64,000 bases of DNA, from contig JAYELL010000068.1 in assembly GCA_034717495.1 (NCBI GenBank), positions 7,596 to 71,595 on the forward strand, written 5' to 3'. Position 1 is the stretch's first letter. Each line of letters opens with the position of its first letter. Under the pieces are notes generated by a model that saw nothing but the letters and a program-made list of their open reading frames with translations, made no database searches and was not told the origin of the DNA. Below are positions 25,795-35,129 of this stretch, one piece after another. The position numbers and the translations under genes were made by a program. Source of the DNA: Chloroflexota bacterium (lineage in GTDB: Bacteria; Chloroflexota; Anaerolineae; JAAEKA01).

Positions 25795-26871
25795 ATGCTT
25801 GAACTGATCCCCAAACTTCCCCTTTACCAATCCTTCAGACGTTTCGGTTGGCCTCGCATGTACCCATTTAGCGTGGTCATCAGCATTAGCTACCGCTGTA
25901 ATTCTCGCTGCCGGACTTGCGACGTGTGGCAAAAGCCCAACGACGACCTGACTCTGGAGGAATGGGACCAGGTTTTTCGCAAGCTGGGTCGCTCGCCTGT
26001 CTATCTGACCTTCACCGGCGGCGAACCCTTTTTGCGCCAGGATCTGGACCAGATGGTGATCAGCGGCTACCTGCACACCAGGCCCGGATATATCACCATC
26101 CCCACCAATGGCTTGCTTACCGATCGGATCCTGGCCCAGACGGAAAACATCTGCCGGCAGTGCAGCAATGCCCAGATCGGTCTCAACCTTAGCCTCGATG
26201 CCATCGGCGATATGCACGATGACATCCGCGGCGTACCCGGCAACTGGCAGCGGTCCATGGAGACCTGGCAGCGATTAAAGGCGCTTCAGGAACGATTCTC
26301 CAATCTGGTGTTGACGGTGCACACCGTGGTCAGCCGCTTCAACATCCATCTGTTCGAGGAGATCTACGACGGGTTGCAGAAACTTGACCCGGATAGTTAT
26401 ATCACCGAGGTTGCCGAGGAACGGGTAGAATTGGATACGGTGGGTTGGGGCATTACCCCCATGGCGCAACAATACGCGCCCGTCGCCGACTTCCTGAGTG
26501 AAAAGGCGCGCCAGGCGCCGGCCCGCGGAATCGCTCGATTTACCCAGGCCTTCCGGGCCCAGTACTACCAGCTGGCAAAACAGACGCTGTTGCAGCAAAC
26601 CCAGGTCATCGACTGTTACGCCGGCTGGGCCTCCTGCCAGATTGCGCCCGACGGCGATGTGTGGTCCTGCTGCATCCGGGCCGAGGGGGTCGGCAATCTG
26701 AGGGAGACCGAGTACGATATCGCTCCCATCTGGTTCGGTGAGGAAATGGCTGCCATGCGCCGCTCTATTGCCAACAAGGAATGCTCATGTCCCATGGCCA
26801 ACGCCAGCTATGCCAACATGCTGTTGCACCCACCGACCCTGGCCCAGATAGCGCTGGATGTTGCGCGTTGA
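25795..26871 (+). CDS. Radical SAM protein with C-terminal Fe-S cysteines
   Basis: 358 residues, last gene of the operon. The cluster motif [13 protein letters not shown] is near residue 34 with no B12 domain before it. The barrel shows [26 protein letters not shown] and [17 protein letters not shown], as in the MoaA/SPASM-type branch. The C-terminal half carries [20 protein letters not shown] and [10 protein letters not shown], likely auxiliary-cluster ligands. The N-terminus ([20 protein letters not shown]) is typical of radical SAM proteins that act on lipid-linked or peptide substrates. It follows the 68-residue orphan gene directly. Confidence 0.88.
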   Translation: MLELIPKLPLYQSFRRFGWPRMYPFSVVISISYRCNSRCRTCDVWQKPNDDLTLEEWDQVFRKLGRSPVYLTFTGGEPFLRQDLDQMVISGYLHTRPGYITIPTNGLLTDRILAQTENICRQCSNAQIGLNLSLDAIGDMHDDIRGVPGNWQRSMETWQRLKALQERFSNLVLTVHTVVSRFNIHLFEEIYDGLQKLDPDSYITEVAEERVELDTVGWGITPMAQQYAPVADFLSEKARQAPARGIARFTQAFRAQYYQLAKQTLLQQTQVIDCYAGWASCQIAPDGDVWSCCIRAEGVGNLRETEYDIAPIWFGEEMAAMRRSIANKECSCPMANASYANMLLHPPTLAQIALDVAR

Positions 26872-26899
26872 TTAGCCCTGGTTGCCACCCACTTCAGAC

Positions 26900-26931
26900 C
26901 GGGATGTTCCTCGAGGAACATCCCGTCTTTT
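26900..26931 (+). terminator. Terminator of the radical SAM operon
   Basis: A perfect 13-bp palindrome, CGGGATGTTCCTC followed directly by GAGGAACATCCCG (26900-26925), and then a T-rich TCTTTT. It lies 28 bp after the last radical SAM gene. With the promoter at 13701 it delimits the transcription unit. Confidence 0.85.
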
Positions 26932-27061
26932 GTGGATGAATTGGGCATCTCCCCCACTTCCGTCATACAACCGTATCGATCAAGGCATTTCCTGGCACGC
27001 GCTTCTCAGTATGCTTCATTTCAATTCATCAGGAATTATCGCCATTATTTCATATTGCCTA

Positions 27062-27090
27062 TTGACATTGCACGTTAATCGTGATAGAGT
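27062..27090 (+). promoter_or_regulatory. Promoter of the secreted protein gene
   Basis: TTGACA at 27062-27067 and TAGAGT at 27085-27090 with a 17-bp spacer. The predicted start near 27097 gives a leader of about 88 nt to the GTG at 27185. Apart from this, the interval 26932-27184 shows nothing else. Confidence 0.65.
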
Positions 27091-27184
27091 CGTAGTGTGA
27101 TTGCATTCTATTCGCTCAGTGATGCAATTGCGGGAGATCTCCAAATTACAACCCCCTATTCTATTGCTCAAAGGAGGCAATAAA

Positions 27185-27748
27185 GTGACGTACAAGTTTG
27201 CGAAGCGAAGTCGGATTGTATTGTTTGCTGTTCTGGTTGGAGTGTTGGTCCTCGCAAGCGCCCTTCCTGCATTCGCCAGCGATCGCGGTCCGCTGAACGG
27301 TGTCAATGGTGTCGAGGGTATCACCAAGGCTTCTGTTGATCAGCGCATGCCCTCCGGGGCCGATATCGAAAGACGAATCAGTGAAGTCGTCCCGGCGTTC
27401 GACGAACGTGCCCCCAGCGCGGTTAGCTGTGACGTCAGAGACTCGACCGGCACCTCTGTCACTACCATTCCCGTATCACACGTTGGCGACCCCTCCAACT
27501 GGTTTTACTACGGCTCCGGTGGCGCTGCCTCCAACACGGTGAACTTCTATGCGTTCCCCTACTCTCCCCCCGGCGTCCTGACGACCCTGTTTCAGGCTTT
27601 TGATGTATCGGCCACTCCAACCACCTCTATCGTAACACCCTTTGGTATCCCCTTCTGGGGCGGCGATCTGACCAGTGGTGTCTGGATACTGGTGACCTAC
27701 AACGATGTCGGCGGCGGCAACTACTGCGTATTCAACGTGGTTCCGTAG
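27185..27748 (+). CDS. Secreted protein with signal peptide, function unknown
   Basis: 187 residues from the GTG at 27185, chosen because AAAGGAGG ends 7 bp upstream. A signal peptide is clear: TYKFAKRSRIVLF is the charged start, the hydrophobic core runs to LVLASALPAFA, and cleavage would follow AFA. The mature part is rich in Ser, Thr, Gly, Val and aromatic residues and has two cysteines (SCDVRD and NYCVFNV) that could form a disulfide. The sequence looks beta-rich. I recognise no family. It is not lipid-modified, as there is no lipobox. Confidence 0.8.
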   Translation: MTYKFAKRSRIVLFAVLVGVLVLASALPAFASDRGPLNGVNGVEGITKASVDQRMPSGADIERRISEVVPAFDERAPSAVSCDVRDSTGTSVTTIPVSHVGDPSNWFYYGSGGAASNTVNFYAFPYSPPGVLTTLFQAFDVSATPTTSIVTPFGIPFWGGDLTSGVWILVTYNDVGGGNYCVFNVVP

Positions 27749-27778
27749 ACCTCAGCAGTAACAGACCGAGAATCTGAA

Positions 27779-27810
27779 CGAGGCAGGGTCAAGTGATTGG
27801 CTCTGCCTCG
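27779..27810 (+). terminator. Possible terminator after the secreted protein gene
   Basis: CGAGGCAG (27779-27786) and CTGCCTCG (27803-27810) form a perfect 8-bp stem with a 16-base loop, 31 bp after the stop of the secreted protein gene and between convergent genes. It has no U-tract, so it is only a candidate. Confidence 0.4.
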
Positions 27811-27856
27811 CTGTGATTCTGCAAGCCCTCCCGCGTTTCTACTTCGTTCCAGAGGT

Positions 27857-29368
27857 TCAAATTTCAATGATCTCCCCGGGAGGCACCAGGTTATCGTCGC
27901 CCGATGGGGTCGGGTTGGAGCGCACGTAATACCCATACGGCGCCTGAACCCCATGATGACCCGGAATCTCCAGAATGCCACTCTTCAGCAGGCGTCCTGC
28001 CTCCCCTGCCGACAGCCGGTGTCCCGTGTCCAGATTCAGGAAACCCACCGATTTACCGCGCGCACCCGGGATCGTGAAGCTGTCGTGCTCCACCGATACG
28101 ATCTGTGCCCTGTTGTACCCGGCAAGGGCAATAAAGGTGTAGGCATAGTGACCATTGAGGATCCAGGCGTCGTGCCCGAACAGCATCATGGGTGCTTCGT
28201 CGCTATCGGCCAGCCCGCCAACATTCTCCAGCATGGCCTCGAAGGCGTCCTGCACATCGCTGCTGAAGGCGTCCTGCACCAGATCGGGCGCCTCATCCAC
28301 GCCGTCCAACTGCGGCTCCAGCACCAGGCTGTCCAACAACCATCCGATGGGTCCCAGGAAGAAAAATAGCACCCGCAGCAAGGTTACATACCAGGGCAAA
28401 TCGACGTCCACATCGATGCCGCTGGCGAAGATGTCAACGAACCCCCCATAGCTGCGTACGGCGCCCGTCCTTACGCTGACAAAGAACTTGCGGAAGAAGA
28501 GCAGCAAGACCCCGTCCCAGTTGATATCAGCGCCCGACTTTTCCGCATTGCCGTGGATATCGATGCCCAGATCGTGCATCTGCATGGTCAGAGATTGAAT
28601 GGTCGCTCCTTCGATATCCGTGCCGATTTTCGCTTGAGCACTGGCCGCCAGCAACGTATCGAGCGCCGTGCGCGAGATCAGGATCTGCATGCCTGTGATC
28701 GCGGGAACGATGGAGGGATTGCCCGGAATATCCGGGTTCTCGCTTGGCAGTGCCAGTGTGGCCACCAGAGCAGGTTCCGTTTCCTGAGAATCGACACTAT
28801 TCACATGAGGCTGGTCCGGCTGACCGGGCGGAAAGCCGACGTGAACCCGATCGATCTGGCTGCTTTCTCCGAGCCTGAACGCCGTCGCCCATTGGTCGCG
28901 TGGTGGTGGCGTCGCGCCGAAGTTAGCTATCTCCAGGGCACCGATCAGACCATCGAACAGGGGAATCTCCAGCTCAGCAAGAAAACCGGTTAGTAATTCG
29001 TCGGTGATCTGGTCGAAAAAGGGTGCAATGATCGGTGGACTCAGATCTTCTGCTGCATCAACCTCCAGAGCAGCCACCGGCGCTTTCCCTGGTTCACTTC
29101 GGGTCACAGGCCGCAGGCGAACCCAGGCGTCAAAGGGCGTATCGGCACCGCCGGATGCAGAGAATGAGCCCTGCAAATGCAGGCCGATTCGGGGATTCGT
29201 GTCGGGATCCCGGATTTCGATCCGGGGTTCAGCTAATTCAACGTCGATTGAGCCAGCGGCTGCCGCAAAACTTGGCGGAATCGTACCGTTGCGATAGAGA
29301 AAGCGAATGATGCCATCAAACAAGCGCGGGTCCAATCCGATGGCGATCTGTACCTGTCCAAGATTCAT
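27857..29368 (-). CDS. Unrecognised 503-residue protein
   Basis: The start ATG follows an AAGGAG site. There is no signal peptide. The sequence alternates short hydrophobic and polar stretches, as in long beta-barrels or elongated lipid-binding (TULIP-like) folds. Near residues 315-350 a hydrophobic patch (LPWYVTLLRVLFFFLGPIGWLLD) could be a membrane-associated hairpin. The C-terminal 120 residues contain FGHDAWILNGHYAYTFIALAG and a GHRLSAGEAGRLLKSGILEIPGHHG block. I cannot name a family; TULIP similarity is a guess. It lies downstream of two modular proteins on the same strand, separated by 312 bp that contain a hairpin. Confidence 0.7.
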   Translation of the reverse strand: MNLGQVQIAIGLDPRLFDGIIRFLYRNGTIPPSFAAAAGSIDVELAEPRIEIRDPDTNPRIGLHLQGSFSASGGADTPFDAWVRLRPVTRSEPGKAPVAALEVDAAEDLSPPIIAPFFDQITDELLTGFLAELEIPLFDGLIGALEIANFGATPPPRDQWATAFRLGESSQIDRVHVGFPPGQPDQPHVNSVDSQETEPALVATLALPSENPDIPGNPSIVPAITGMQILISRTALDTLLAASAQAKIGTDIEGATIQSLTMQMHDLGIDIHGNAEKSGADINWDGVLLLFFRKFFVSVRTGAVRSYGGFVDIFASGIDVDVDLPWYVTLLRVLFFFLGPIGWLLDSLVLEPQLDGVDEAPDLVQDAFSSDVQDAFEAMLENVGGLADSDEAPMMLFGHDAWILNGHYAYTFIALAGYNRAQIVSVEHDSFTIPGARGKSVGFLNLDTGHRLSAGEAGRLLKSGILEIPGHHGVQAPYGYYVRSNPTPSGDDNLVPPGEIIEI

Positions 29369-29643
29369 GGTTTTTGTCTCCTTGTAACTAGCAGTCTGAA
29401 AAACAGCATTGATCGACGGGGCTGGCGTCGGAGAACCAGCGCCTGATCTGTCTATACCTCGATAAACGAGAGGAGGACCGGCTTTTCAAGCAGTATTGGG
29501 ATATCGGGCGAGCAGCGAAGAAGTCAGATGAGACAATTGTGGAAGGGTTGAGATGGGTGGGGAACTGAGAGAGGGAAGGGAGGCCGGGTCTGTTGACAAG
29601 TTTGTTTTGTTGGTGCTACCCGGCCCGCCCCTTGTATCATAGT

Positions 29644-29666
29644 AAACGCCAATGGCGGCGTTTTTC
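29644..29666. terminator. Possible bidirectional terminator hairpin
   Basis: AAACGCC (29644-29650) and GGCGTTT (29657-29663) form a 7-bp stem with a six-base loop and flanking A and T tracts. It sits 15-35 bp past the stop of the minus-strand gene ending at 29681. The rest of the interval 29369-29680 holds nothing I can identify. Confidence 0.5.
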
Positions 29667-29680
29667 AATCACTTCACCGT

Positions 29681-30841
29681 TTAGCCTTGGCCAAGATCGG
29701 CAAGCGCCGCCAGGATCTCTTCCGCTGACCCCTCGATTCTGTGCACCTGACAACCGGCTGCCAGCAAGCCCTCTTCGACAGTCAGGGCAATGTCCCTTTC
29801 GTCCCCAATCAGCACAACCTCCTGCGCACGTTGGGCTTCCTCCGGCAGGAAACCAAAGCAGGCCCGGTTTTGGATCAGGGAATTGCGGGCAATCGCCAGG
29901 TATACCGGTGTGCGGGGAGACGCCATAGAACCGAACAGGTAATAGCGCTCGATCACCTTGCCGGCAAGATCCTCCGGCACCTCCAGATCGACGGTCGCCA
30001 CATCGGTTCCATCGACATCGATTGGATTGGAATAGATACCAGTTCCGGACACTGCCAGCACGTAGCTGCCTTCGCCGAGATCGGCGAAGCGAAACCTTGC
30101 TTCCGATCCCAGTACGGTACTTGCCACCACCTGCCCGTCGAGAGTCAGCAGCAGCGTGTAACCGGCGCCGTTTTTCACCTGCCCCTCAATGACGCTGCTG
30201 AGGGACACAAGAGGTTCTCCTTTGATCGTACGACGGAAATCGATATGAAAGGAATGGTGGAACAGGGTATTGCCAAGACCGGGTGGTTCATCAGGGTGAG
30301 CCGTGTGGAGGTGAAAAACCCGGTCGCCAGGCAGATCCACCATGCTTACGTCGCAAATTTGCCACTTCCACATGGGAAAATTGGTCCCCGCTTCGTTCAG
30401 GGGCTTATCGATGACAACGGTTTTCACGCCACCAACCCACGACACTTCGGCCTGTGCACCATAAACACGAGCGCCACCTTCATCCAGCGCATCGAGATAG
30501 ATATGGTGATTGCCATGGTTTTCGGCTGGCGTCAGGTGATGGACGCGAACCGCCTGCCAGTATTCAGTACCAGGTGTCACATCTGCCCTCTCTACGGTTA
30601 CACCATACCTGACAGCATCGTTGATCGGTTCACTGCTATTCTCAGGCTGGGCGCGGGGCTCTGCCGGCGGGCTATCGGTCGGCTGCAACGGGAGTTCATC
30701 GTCCGGCGTCTCCTGCACGGGAGGGCGGGACGAGTCGATCTGAGTTATCCTGGCTGTTTCTTCGCCGGGATCATTCGCGTCTGCGGGAGCGCCACTTATC
30801 CAAACCAGAAAGCGTTTCACATTGTCTGACACGTCGTTCAT
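29681..30841 (-). CDS. Modular protein with CnaB-like and cell-wall-binding-like domain
   Basis: 386 residues. After a Pro/Glu-rich stretch (about residues 20-70) comes a beta-rich module (VRVHHLTPAENHGNHHIYLDAL onwards) that also occurs in the larger neighbour. A CnaB or carboxypeptidase-regulatory-like repeat follows (GQVKNGAGYTLLLTLDGQVV, FRFADLGEGSYVLAV). The C-terminal 85 residues contain EVVLIGDERDIALTVEEGLLAAGC, again shared with the neighbour and reminiscent of half of a CWB2 cell-wall-binding repeat. There is no signal peptide. The start overlaps the upstream gene's stop by four bases (ATGA), so the two are translated together. Confidence 0.75.
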   Translation of the reverse strand: MNDVSDNVKRFLVWISGAPADANDPGEETARITQIDSSRPPVQETPDDELPLQPTDSPPAEPRAQPENSSEPINDAVRYGVTVERADVTPGTEYWQAVRVHHLTPAENHGNHHIYLDALDEGGARVYGAQAEVSWVGGVKTVVIDKPLNEAGTNFPMWKWQICDVSMVDLPGDRVFHLHTAHPDEPPGLGNTLFHHSFHIDFRRTIKGEPLVSLSSVIEGQVKNGAGYTLLLTLDGQVVASTVLGSEARFRFADLGEGSYVLAVSGTGIYSNPIDVDGTDVATVDLEVPEDLAGKVIERYYLFGSMASPRTPVYLAIARNSLIQNRACFGFLPEEAQRAQEVVLIGDERDIALTVEEGLLAAGCQVHRIEGSAEEILAALADLGQG

Positions 30842-33800
30842 CGGTCAAGCACCTCCACCAGTGCAAAGGGATCATTGGGCAGCCGCCGCACCTGACAGCC
30901 GGCATCCACGAGCATCTGCTGCTCAGTTTCGCTCACCACCTCTTCACCACCGACGATGACCACGGTCCTCGCCTGGATGGCTTCATCGATGCGGAAGCCT
31001 GCATTCAGGTCGTTAGCTCCAAGATGGATCTGCATGAGTTCCAACAGCAACACAGCGTCGTCGCGGTCACCAAACAGCACGTAGGTCGCCAACGGCCTTT
31101 CCTGGGAAACTACAGGCGAGAGATCATCATAAGTGACCGTAACGTCGGTCTCGCCATCCAACGCCAGCGAGTCCTCGAGCACTACGGTGCCTTCCTGCGG
31201 GTGGTCGACCGTCAGTTGATAGCTACCAGCCTCCACACCGTTGAAGGTGAAACTTCCATCGTCCTCCGTTTGGGTTGCCCGATTGCTTCCCTGCGAAGTA
31301 CTCAGCGATACAAGAAGCCCCGCGGCTGGCTGCCCATCAGCGTACAGCAGCATGCCGGCGAGGGTGCCGCCGGTGGCTACAGGTGGCAACGTCAGGGTCA
31401 GTGTCACCGTCTCGCCGGACGGAACCATGATATTTTCGGCGATCGTACCCACATCCCCGACGTCGACCCGATAGCTTCCTGGCACCAGGTCCTCAAAATA
31501 AAACTGACCGGTGCCATCCACCGTGTGTTCGGTTACGTAAACACCCTGACGATAGATCAATATGCGCTGGCCCACGGCCGGGTCGCCATCATGGGTGGAC
31601 AAGGTGCCTGTAAGACTTCCCGCTTCTGGTCCCACAGGCTCGACTTCGTAGTTCACAGTTTCCGAAGCTCCCTCCGCCAGTTCGACCTCTTCGAGGACAC
31701 CCTGCCCCTCCAACTCAATCGTATAGATACCGACCGGCAGATTTGAGAAGGCATAGCTGCCGTCCCCGGGAAGAATGACCGCCCAACTCCTGCGCGTGCT
31801 GCGACCGCCTGCCTGCAGCCAAAGGGTTAACCCAAGGCCGGCCCCATTGGTGATGACGCCGGAGATGGCCCCGGATCCAAATTCGCCACCCACCGGCATT
31901 ATTTGGAAGTTGATTTCGTAACTTATCGGATCCCCTTCCCGCCCGGGCACGTTGGCCGTTTCCAGCCCAGTCGCTTCGTCACTGGGCCAATCCCCTTCAA
32001 CCACACGTACCAGAAACAGACCCGGACTATGCAGAAAGTCGAAATTACCGGCGGGTTTCAGTCGATCCCGGGGAGTGATCTGGCGAGGAAAGTCGGTGCC
32101 GGCCGAAGCACTCCAGGCCATCTCAACTTCAATGCCATTGACACCCTCGCCCTGCTCATTCAACACTCGACCAAAAAACACCCGGTTGTTGCCAGTCTCT
32201 TCGGGCGAGAGCAATCGTTTGGTGATCACCCTATATCGATAGCCTTCAGCCTGCGGCACGGTGAGGTTGACGGTCTCAGTGTTCCAGCCACCGAGCTTAA
32301 TGCCTGCAACCGCCGCGCTGGCATCATCGGTCGTGACCCAATAGGAGCCAGGAGAAAGCCCCTCGAAGCGATACCGTCCATCGCTGGTAGTGCGCCTCGT
32401 TTCCAGTTGATCTGGACCCATACCAACGATCACCATCATACCTCGCTGGGGATCGCCGGCTGCGTCCATGACGACTCCTTCGATGATGCTCTGCTCTCCT
32501 TGAGCCACGGTGATGTCCACCTGCTTCTCAGCGCCGTCGGTCAGGTTGATATTGTCTGCCAGTACAATATCTCGCGTGAGGATCTCATAGCTGCCTCCCG
32601 CCAGTCCATCAAAGCGAAACTCGCCGAACTCATCTGTGGTCCTTGGAATATCACGATCGGCGCCCACTAACCTTAGCGCCAGGCCTCTCACCTGATCTCC
32701 GCCTGTTCCTCGAACAACGCCATGCACCAAACCGTCGCCCATCTTCAAATCGGAACGAATGATCGACGGCTCATCCTTCAACGCCTGCACGATAGGCAAC
32801 TCACCGCTCAGGCCAAACTGCTGATCCCAGGAATGGGTATACCAGGACATCTGCTCCCAGGTGGGATCGATGACGCTGAGGGGCCGGGATGCCAACAACC
32901 AGGTACAGCACGAGAAGTACCAGGCGGCCGCCCGACTCTGCATAAAGCGAACGATGTCAAGCTGCCAATCCAGCTGCATGGCCGGATTTGCCTTGGCGTA
33001 GCGGTTGTCATCCCCCCAACCCACCACTGGCCCCCCTTCGGTGCTGATCACCGGCACATAAAAACCCAGCGCATCGTAGATCATCTTGCCGGCCGCTTCC
33101 CATCCCCGGAAACAGTTAGGATCGTCGAGAACCGTGTCGCCCGGATTCTTGTTGGCCGCTCGAAGCTCATTCAACATCTCCTTGGTGCGACCATCCCAGG
33201 CCCATCGTTGATACTTGTCGTAGTCGCTCCGGGTTAGCGAAATCCCCTGGGCCACAATTTCATCATAGCTCAGATCGCTGTATTGCCAACGGGCGTAATA
33301 GTCATACTCCTCCTGAGTGAGAGGCCTGCCATGCTGGTTGACCTCATCGTCCGGATAGTCGAGAGGATGGTTGAGCGTATAATTGTGAATCGCCACCCAA
33401 CAGCCCCGCTCGAAGAGATCCTTGCGTCCCTTCTCCACAACGATCTCGATTGGATTGATCTTGGAACCGGGCCCCATGGCAGGCAGTGCGAGATAACCGC
33501 CCCGATCGATGACCCGCTCCGCGTCACGAATGAAATTGTCAATGACCACCTCCTTCCAGTTGGGCGGTCGGGGACGACTCCATTCTGCCGGCAGATCAGG
33601 TTCGTTGTTGCTCTCGAAGTAGAAAACCCCCTCGTCCACAAGGCGTGAAACGGTTTCAAGCTCGCGCAGGCCCAGCGTGCTGGGATTGAGCTCGTCCAGG
33701 TAGATACGGACGATCGGCATCATATCTGCCGCAACCAGCTTGCGACAGAGCTGCAAAGCCGACCCTCCCCCATCGTCCAGCACCTTTACCCATTTGATCT

Positions 33801-33930
33801 TCATGGCCTGGAGCTGGTCAATCCAGTAGTCCAGGCTGGGCGTCACTGCGTGGTGATAAAGGTTTGTTGACCAGTGGACCCCGCGGCCGTTGTCGCTTTT
33901 AGGTCGAGGATAGTCTGCGATGTTCATCAT
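30838..33930 (-). CDS. Glycosidase-like barrel with CnaB-type repeats
   Basis: 1030 residues. Residues 1-380 look like a clan GH-A TIM barrel: FESNNEPDLP holds an NEP motif with a candidate acid glutamate, and VISTEGGPVVGWG a candidate nucleophile. Then follow about five CnaB/carboxypeptidase-regulatory-like repeats, each with a form of F.F..L..G.Y, for example GEFRFDGLAGGSYEIL and GQFYFEDLVPGSYRV. The last 90 residues share the CWB2-like segment (TVVIVGGEEVVSETEQQMLVDAGC) with the next gene. No signal peptide is visible at MMNIADYPRPKS, which is odd for such an architecture. The GAGGAG site supports the start. Confidence 0.78.
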   Translation of the reverse strand: MMNIADYPRPKSDNGRGVHWSTNLYHHAVTPSLDYWIDQLQAMKIKWVKVLDDGGGSALQLCRKLVAADMMPIVRIYLDELNPSTLGLRELETVSRLVDEGVFYFESNNEPDLPAEWSRPRPPNWKEVVIDNFIRDAERVIDRGGYLALPAMGPGSKINPIEIVVEKGRKDLFERGCWVAIHNYTLNHPLDYPDDEVNQHGRPLTQEEYDYYARWQYSDLSYDEIVAQGISLTRSDYDKYQRWAWDGRTKEMLNELRAANKNPGDTVLDDPNCFRGWEAAGKMIYDALGFYVPVISTEGGPVVGWGDDNRYAKANPAMQLDWQLDIVRFMQSRAAAWYFSCCTWLLASRPLSVIDPTWEQMSWYTHSWDQQFGLSGELPIVQALKDEPSIIRSDLKMGDGLVHGVVRGTGGDQVRGLALRLVGADRDIPRTTDEFGEFRFDGLAGGSYEILTRDIVLADNINLTDGAEKQVDITVAQGEQSIIEGVVMDAAGDPQRGMMVIVGMGPDQLETRRTTSDGRYRFEGLSPGSYWVTTDDASAAVAGIKLGGWNTETVNLTVPQAEGYRYRVITKRLLSPEETGNNRVFFGRVLNEQGEGVNGIEVEMAWSASAGTDFPRQITPRDRLKPAGNFDFLHSPGLFLVRVVEGDWPSDEATGLETANVPGREGDPISYEINFQIMPVGGEFGSGAISGVITNGAGLGLTLWLQAGGRSTRRSWAVILPGDGSYAFSNLPVGIYTIELEGQGVLEEVELAEGASETVNYEVEPVGPEAGSLTGTLSTHDGDPAVGQRILIYRQGVYVTEHTVDGTGQFYFEDLVPGSYRVDVGDVGTIAENIMVPSGETVTLTLTLPPVATGGTLAGMLLYADGQPAAGLLVSLSTSQGSNRATQTEDDGSFTFNGVEAGSYQLTVDHPQEGTVVLEDSLALDGETDVTVTYDDLSPVVSQERPLATYVLFGDRDDAVLLLELMQIHLGANDLNAGFRIDEAIQARTVVIVGGEEVVSETEQQMLVDAGCQVRRLPNDPFALVEVLDR

Positions 33931-34016
33931 TGGCGCTCCTCTGTTGTGTGATTACTCGGTTATCGTCAGCCGGGAATGACTGTCATCTCTTAAAGATTGA
34001 TGTCACGCAGTTCTGT

Positions 34017-34043
34017 GGACCGCCGTCTGCGGTCCGCCATCCT
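34017..34043. repeat. Heptamer hairpin upstream of the glycosidase-like gene
   Basis: GGACCGC (34017-34023) and GCGGTCC (34029-34035) form a perfect 7-bp stem with a five-base loop, made from the same GGTC heptamer family found at 1831, 3181, 13826 and 40756. It lies in the 143-bp gap between the DUF4956 gene and the glycosidase-like gene. Confidence 0.65.
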
Positions 34044-34073
34044 CTGAGCACATTGTTATCTGCGCAACATCAG

Positions 34074-34775
34074 TTAAAGATCCACCTCGTACATCCCGGA
34101 AATAAGGGTAACCTTATTGTTGTCGTTCAATTGTCGAAGTTCACTGATAAACGCCTGTTGATCAGCCTTTTTTTTCATTTCTACGCCAAACACCAACTCG
34201 TGTAAAGTACCTGCCTTCACCGTCTCCACTGCAATCAGGTTATGGTGATCCACGTATTTGTTGAAGGTATCTTCAAAGAGATTGTCGTAGGGAATATCGG
34301 CCGGGAGCCGTATCTTCAGGATCTGTTCGCTGGCATCCTTGGAAAACATATCCAGGAGAACCATTACCCAGATCAAGGCACAGATGATCAAGGTGGAAAT
34401 GATGGCCAGCCCGTAAGACCGAGTGCCGCAAGCCATGCCGATAGCCATCGCGAAAAAGATAAATCCTACATCCCGTGTCTCCTTGACCGCGTTGCGGAAA
34501 CGAATGATCGAGAGCGCGCCGAGCAGGGTGAAGGCCCGGGCAATGTTCGAACCGACGATGAGCATGACGATTCCTACCACCATCGACACAATAACCAGGG
34601 TTTGAACAAAAGTTTGGCTGTAGGAGGTACCGTGGTGGGTACCCCGATAGGTCCAGGCAATAATCAGGGAAAGCACGAAGCTCAGAATGATGGTAAAGAC
34701 AACATCCTTGGCGGTGAACGTCTGTGTAACATCCTGAAATGCGTTGATGAACTGTTCTATCGCAGTTGTATCCAT
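34074..34775 (-). CDS. DUF4956 membrane protein
   Basis: About 233 residues from ATG 34775 with an AAGG site; an upstream TTG at 34802 would add nine. Three or four membrane segments are visible between residues 25 and 155, including VVFTIILSFVLSLIIAWTY and LIICALIWVMVLLDMF. The family hallmark LLGALSIIRFRNAVKETRDVGFIFFAMAIGMACGT lies in the middle. The C-terminal 80 residues form a soluble ferredoxin-like domain. Family members often pair with VTC-type polyphosphate polymerases or CotH kinases; neither is present here. Function unknown. Confidence 0.85.
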   Translation of the reverse strand: MDTTAIEQFINAFQDVTQTFTAKDVVFTIILSFVLSLIIAWTYRGTHHGTSYSQTFVQTLVIVSMVVGIVMLIVGSNIARAFTLLGALSIIRFRNAVKETRDVGFIFFAMAIGMACGTRSYGLAIISTLIICALIWVMVLLDMFSKDASEQILKIRLPADIPYDNLFEDTFNKYVDHHNLIAVETVKAGTLHELVFGVEMKKKADQQAFISELRQLNDNNKVTLISGMYEVDL

Positions 34776-35129
34776 CACAGACCTTGTCGCATCACACGAC
34801 AATCTTTCGCTGACAAAGCAGCCCCTTCACACCGGTATCGAAAGTGACCCACAGTCCCGGATCGCAATCTGTTCCGGGTAACGCCAGACGGCTATAGTTT
34901 ACCACAGCCGCGGGCTGAAGTTGAAGTGCACTGTAACTGCCTGCGCCTGGTCATGACCCAGCACCTGCTTCAGTTCGAAACGGATCGTCGTTTTTACCCT
35001 TAGCGACATTCGATTCGCCCTTCAGACTACCACCATGCTAACATCATATTATATCCTCTGCCAGGCATCGACCCAAATCAAGCGCGTTCGGTAACTGCTC
35101 AGGCACGATCTCTGGATCACGAAACAGCC

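Noticed and set aside
29741-30829. Plus-strand open frame of 362 codons
   Set aside because: It is antisense to the coupled modular protein gene and has no recognised motif.
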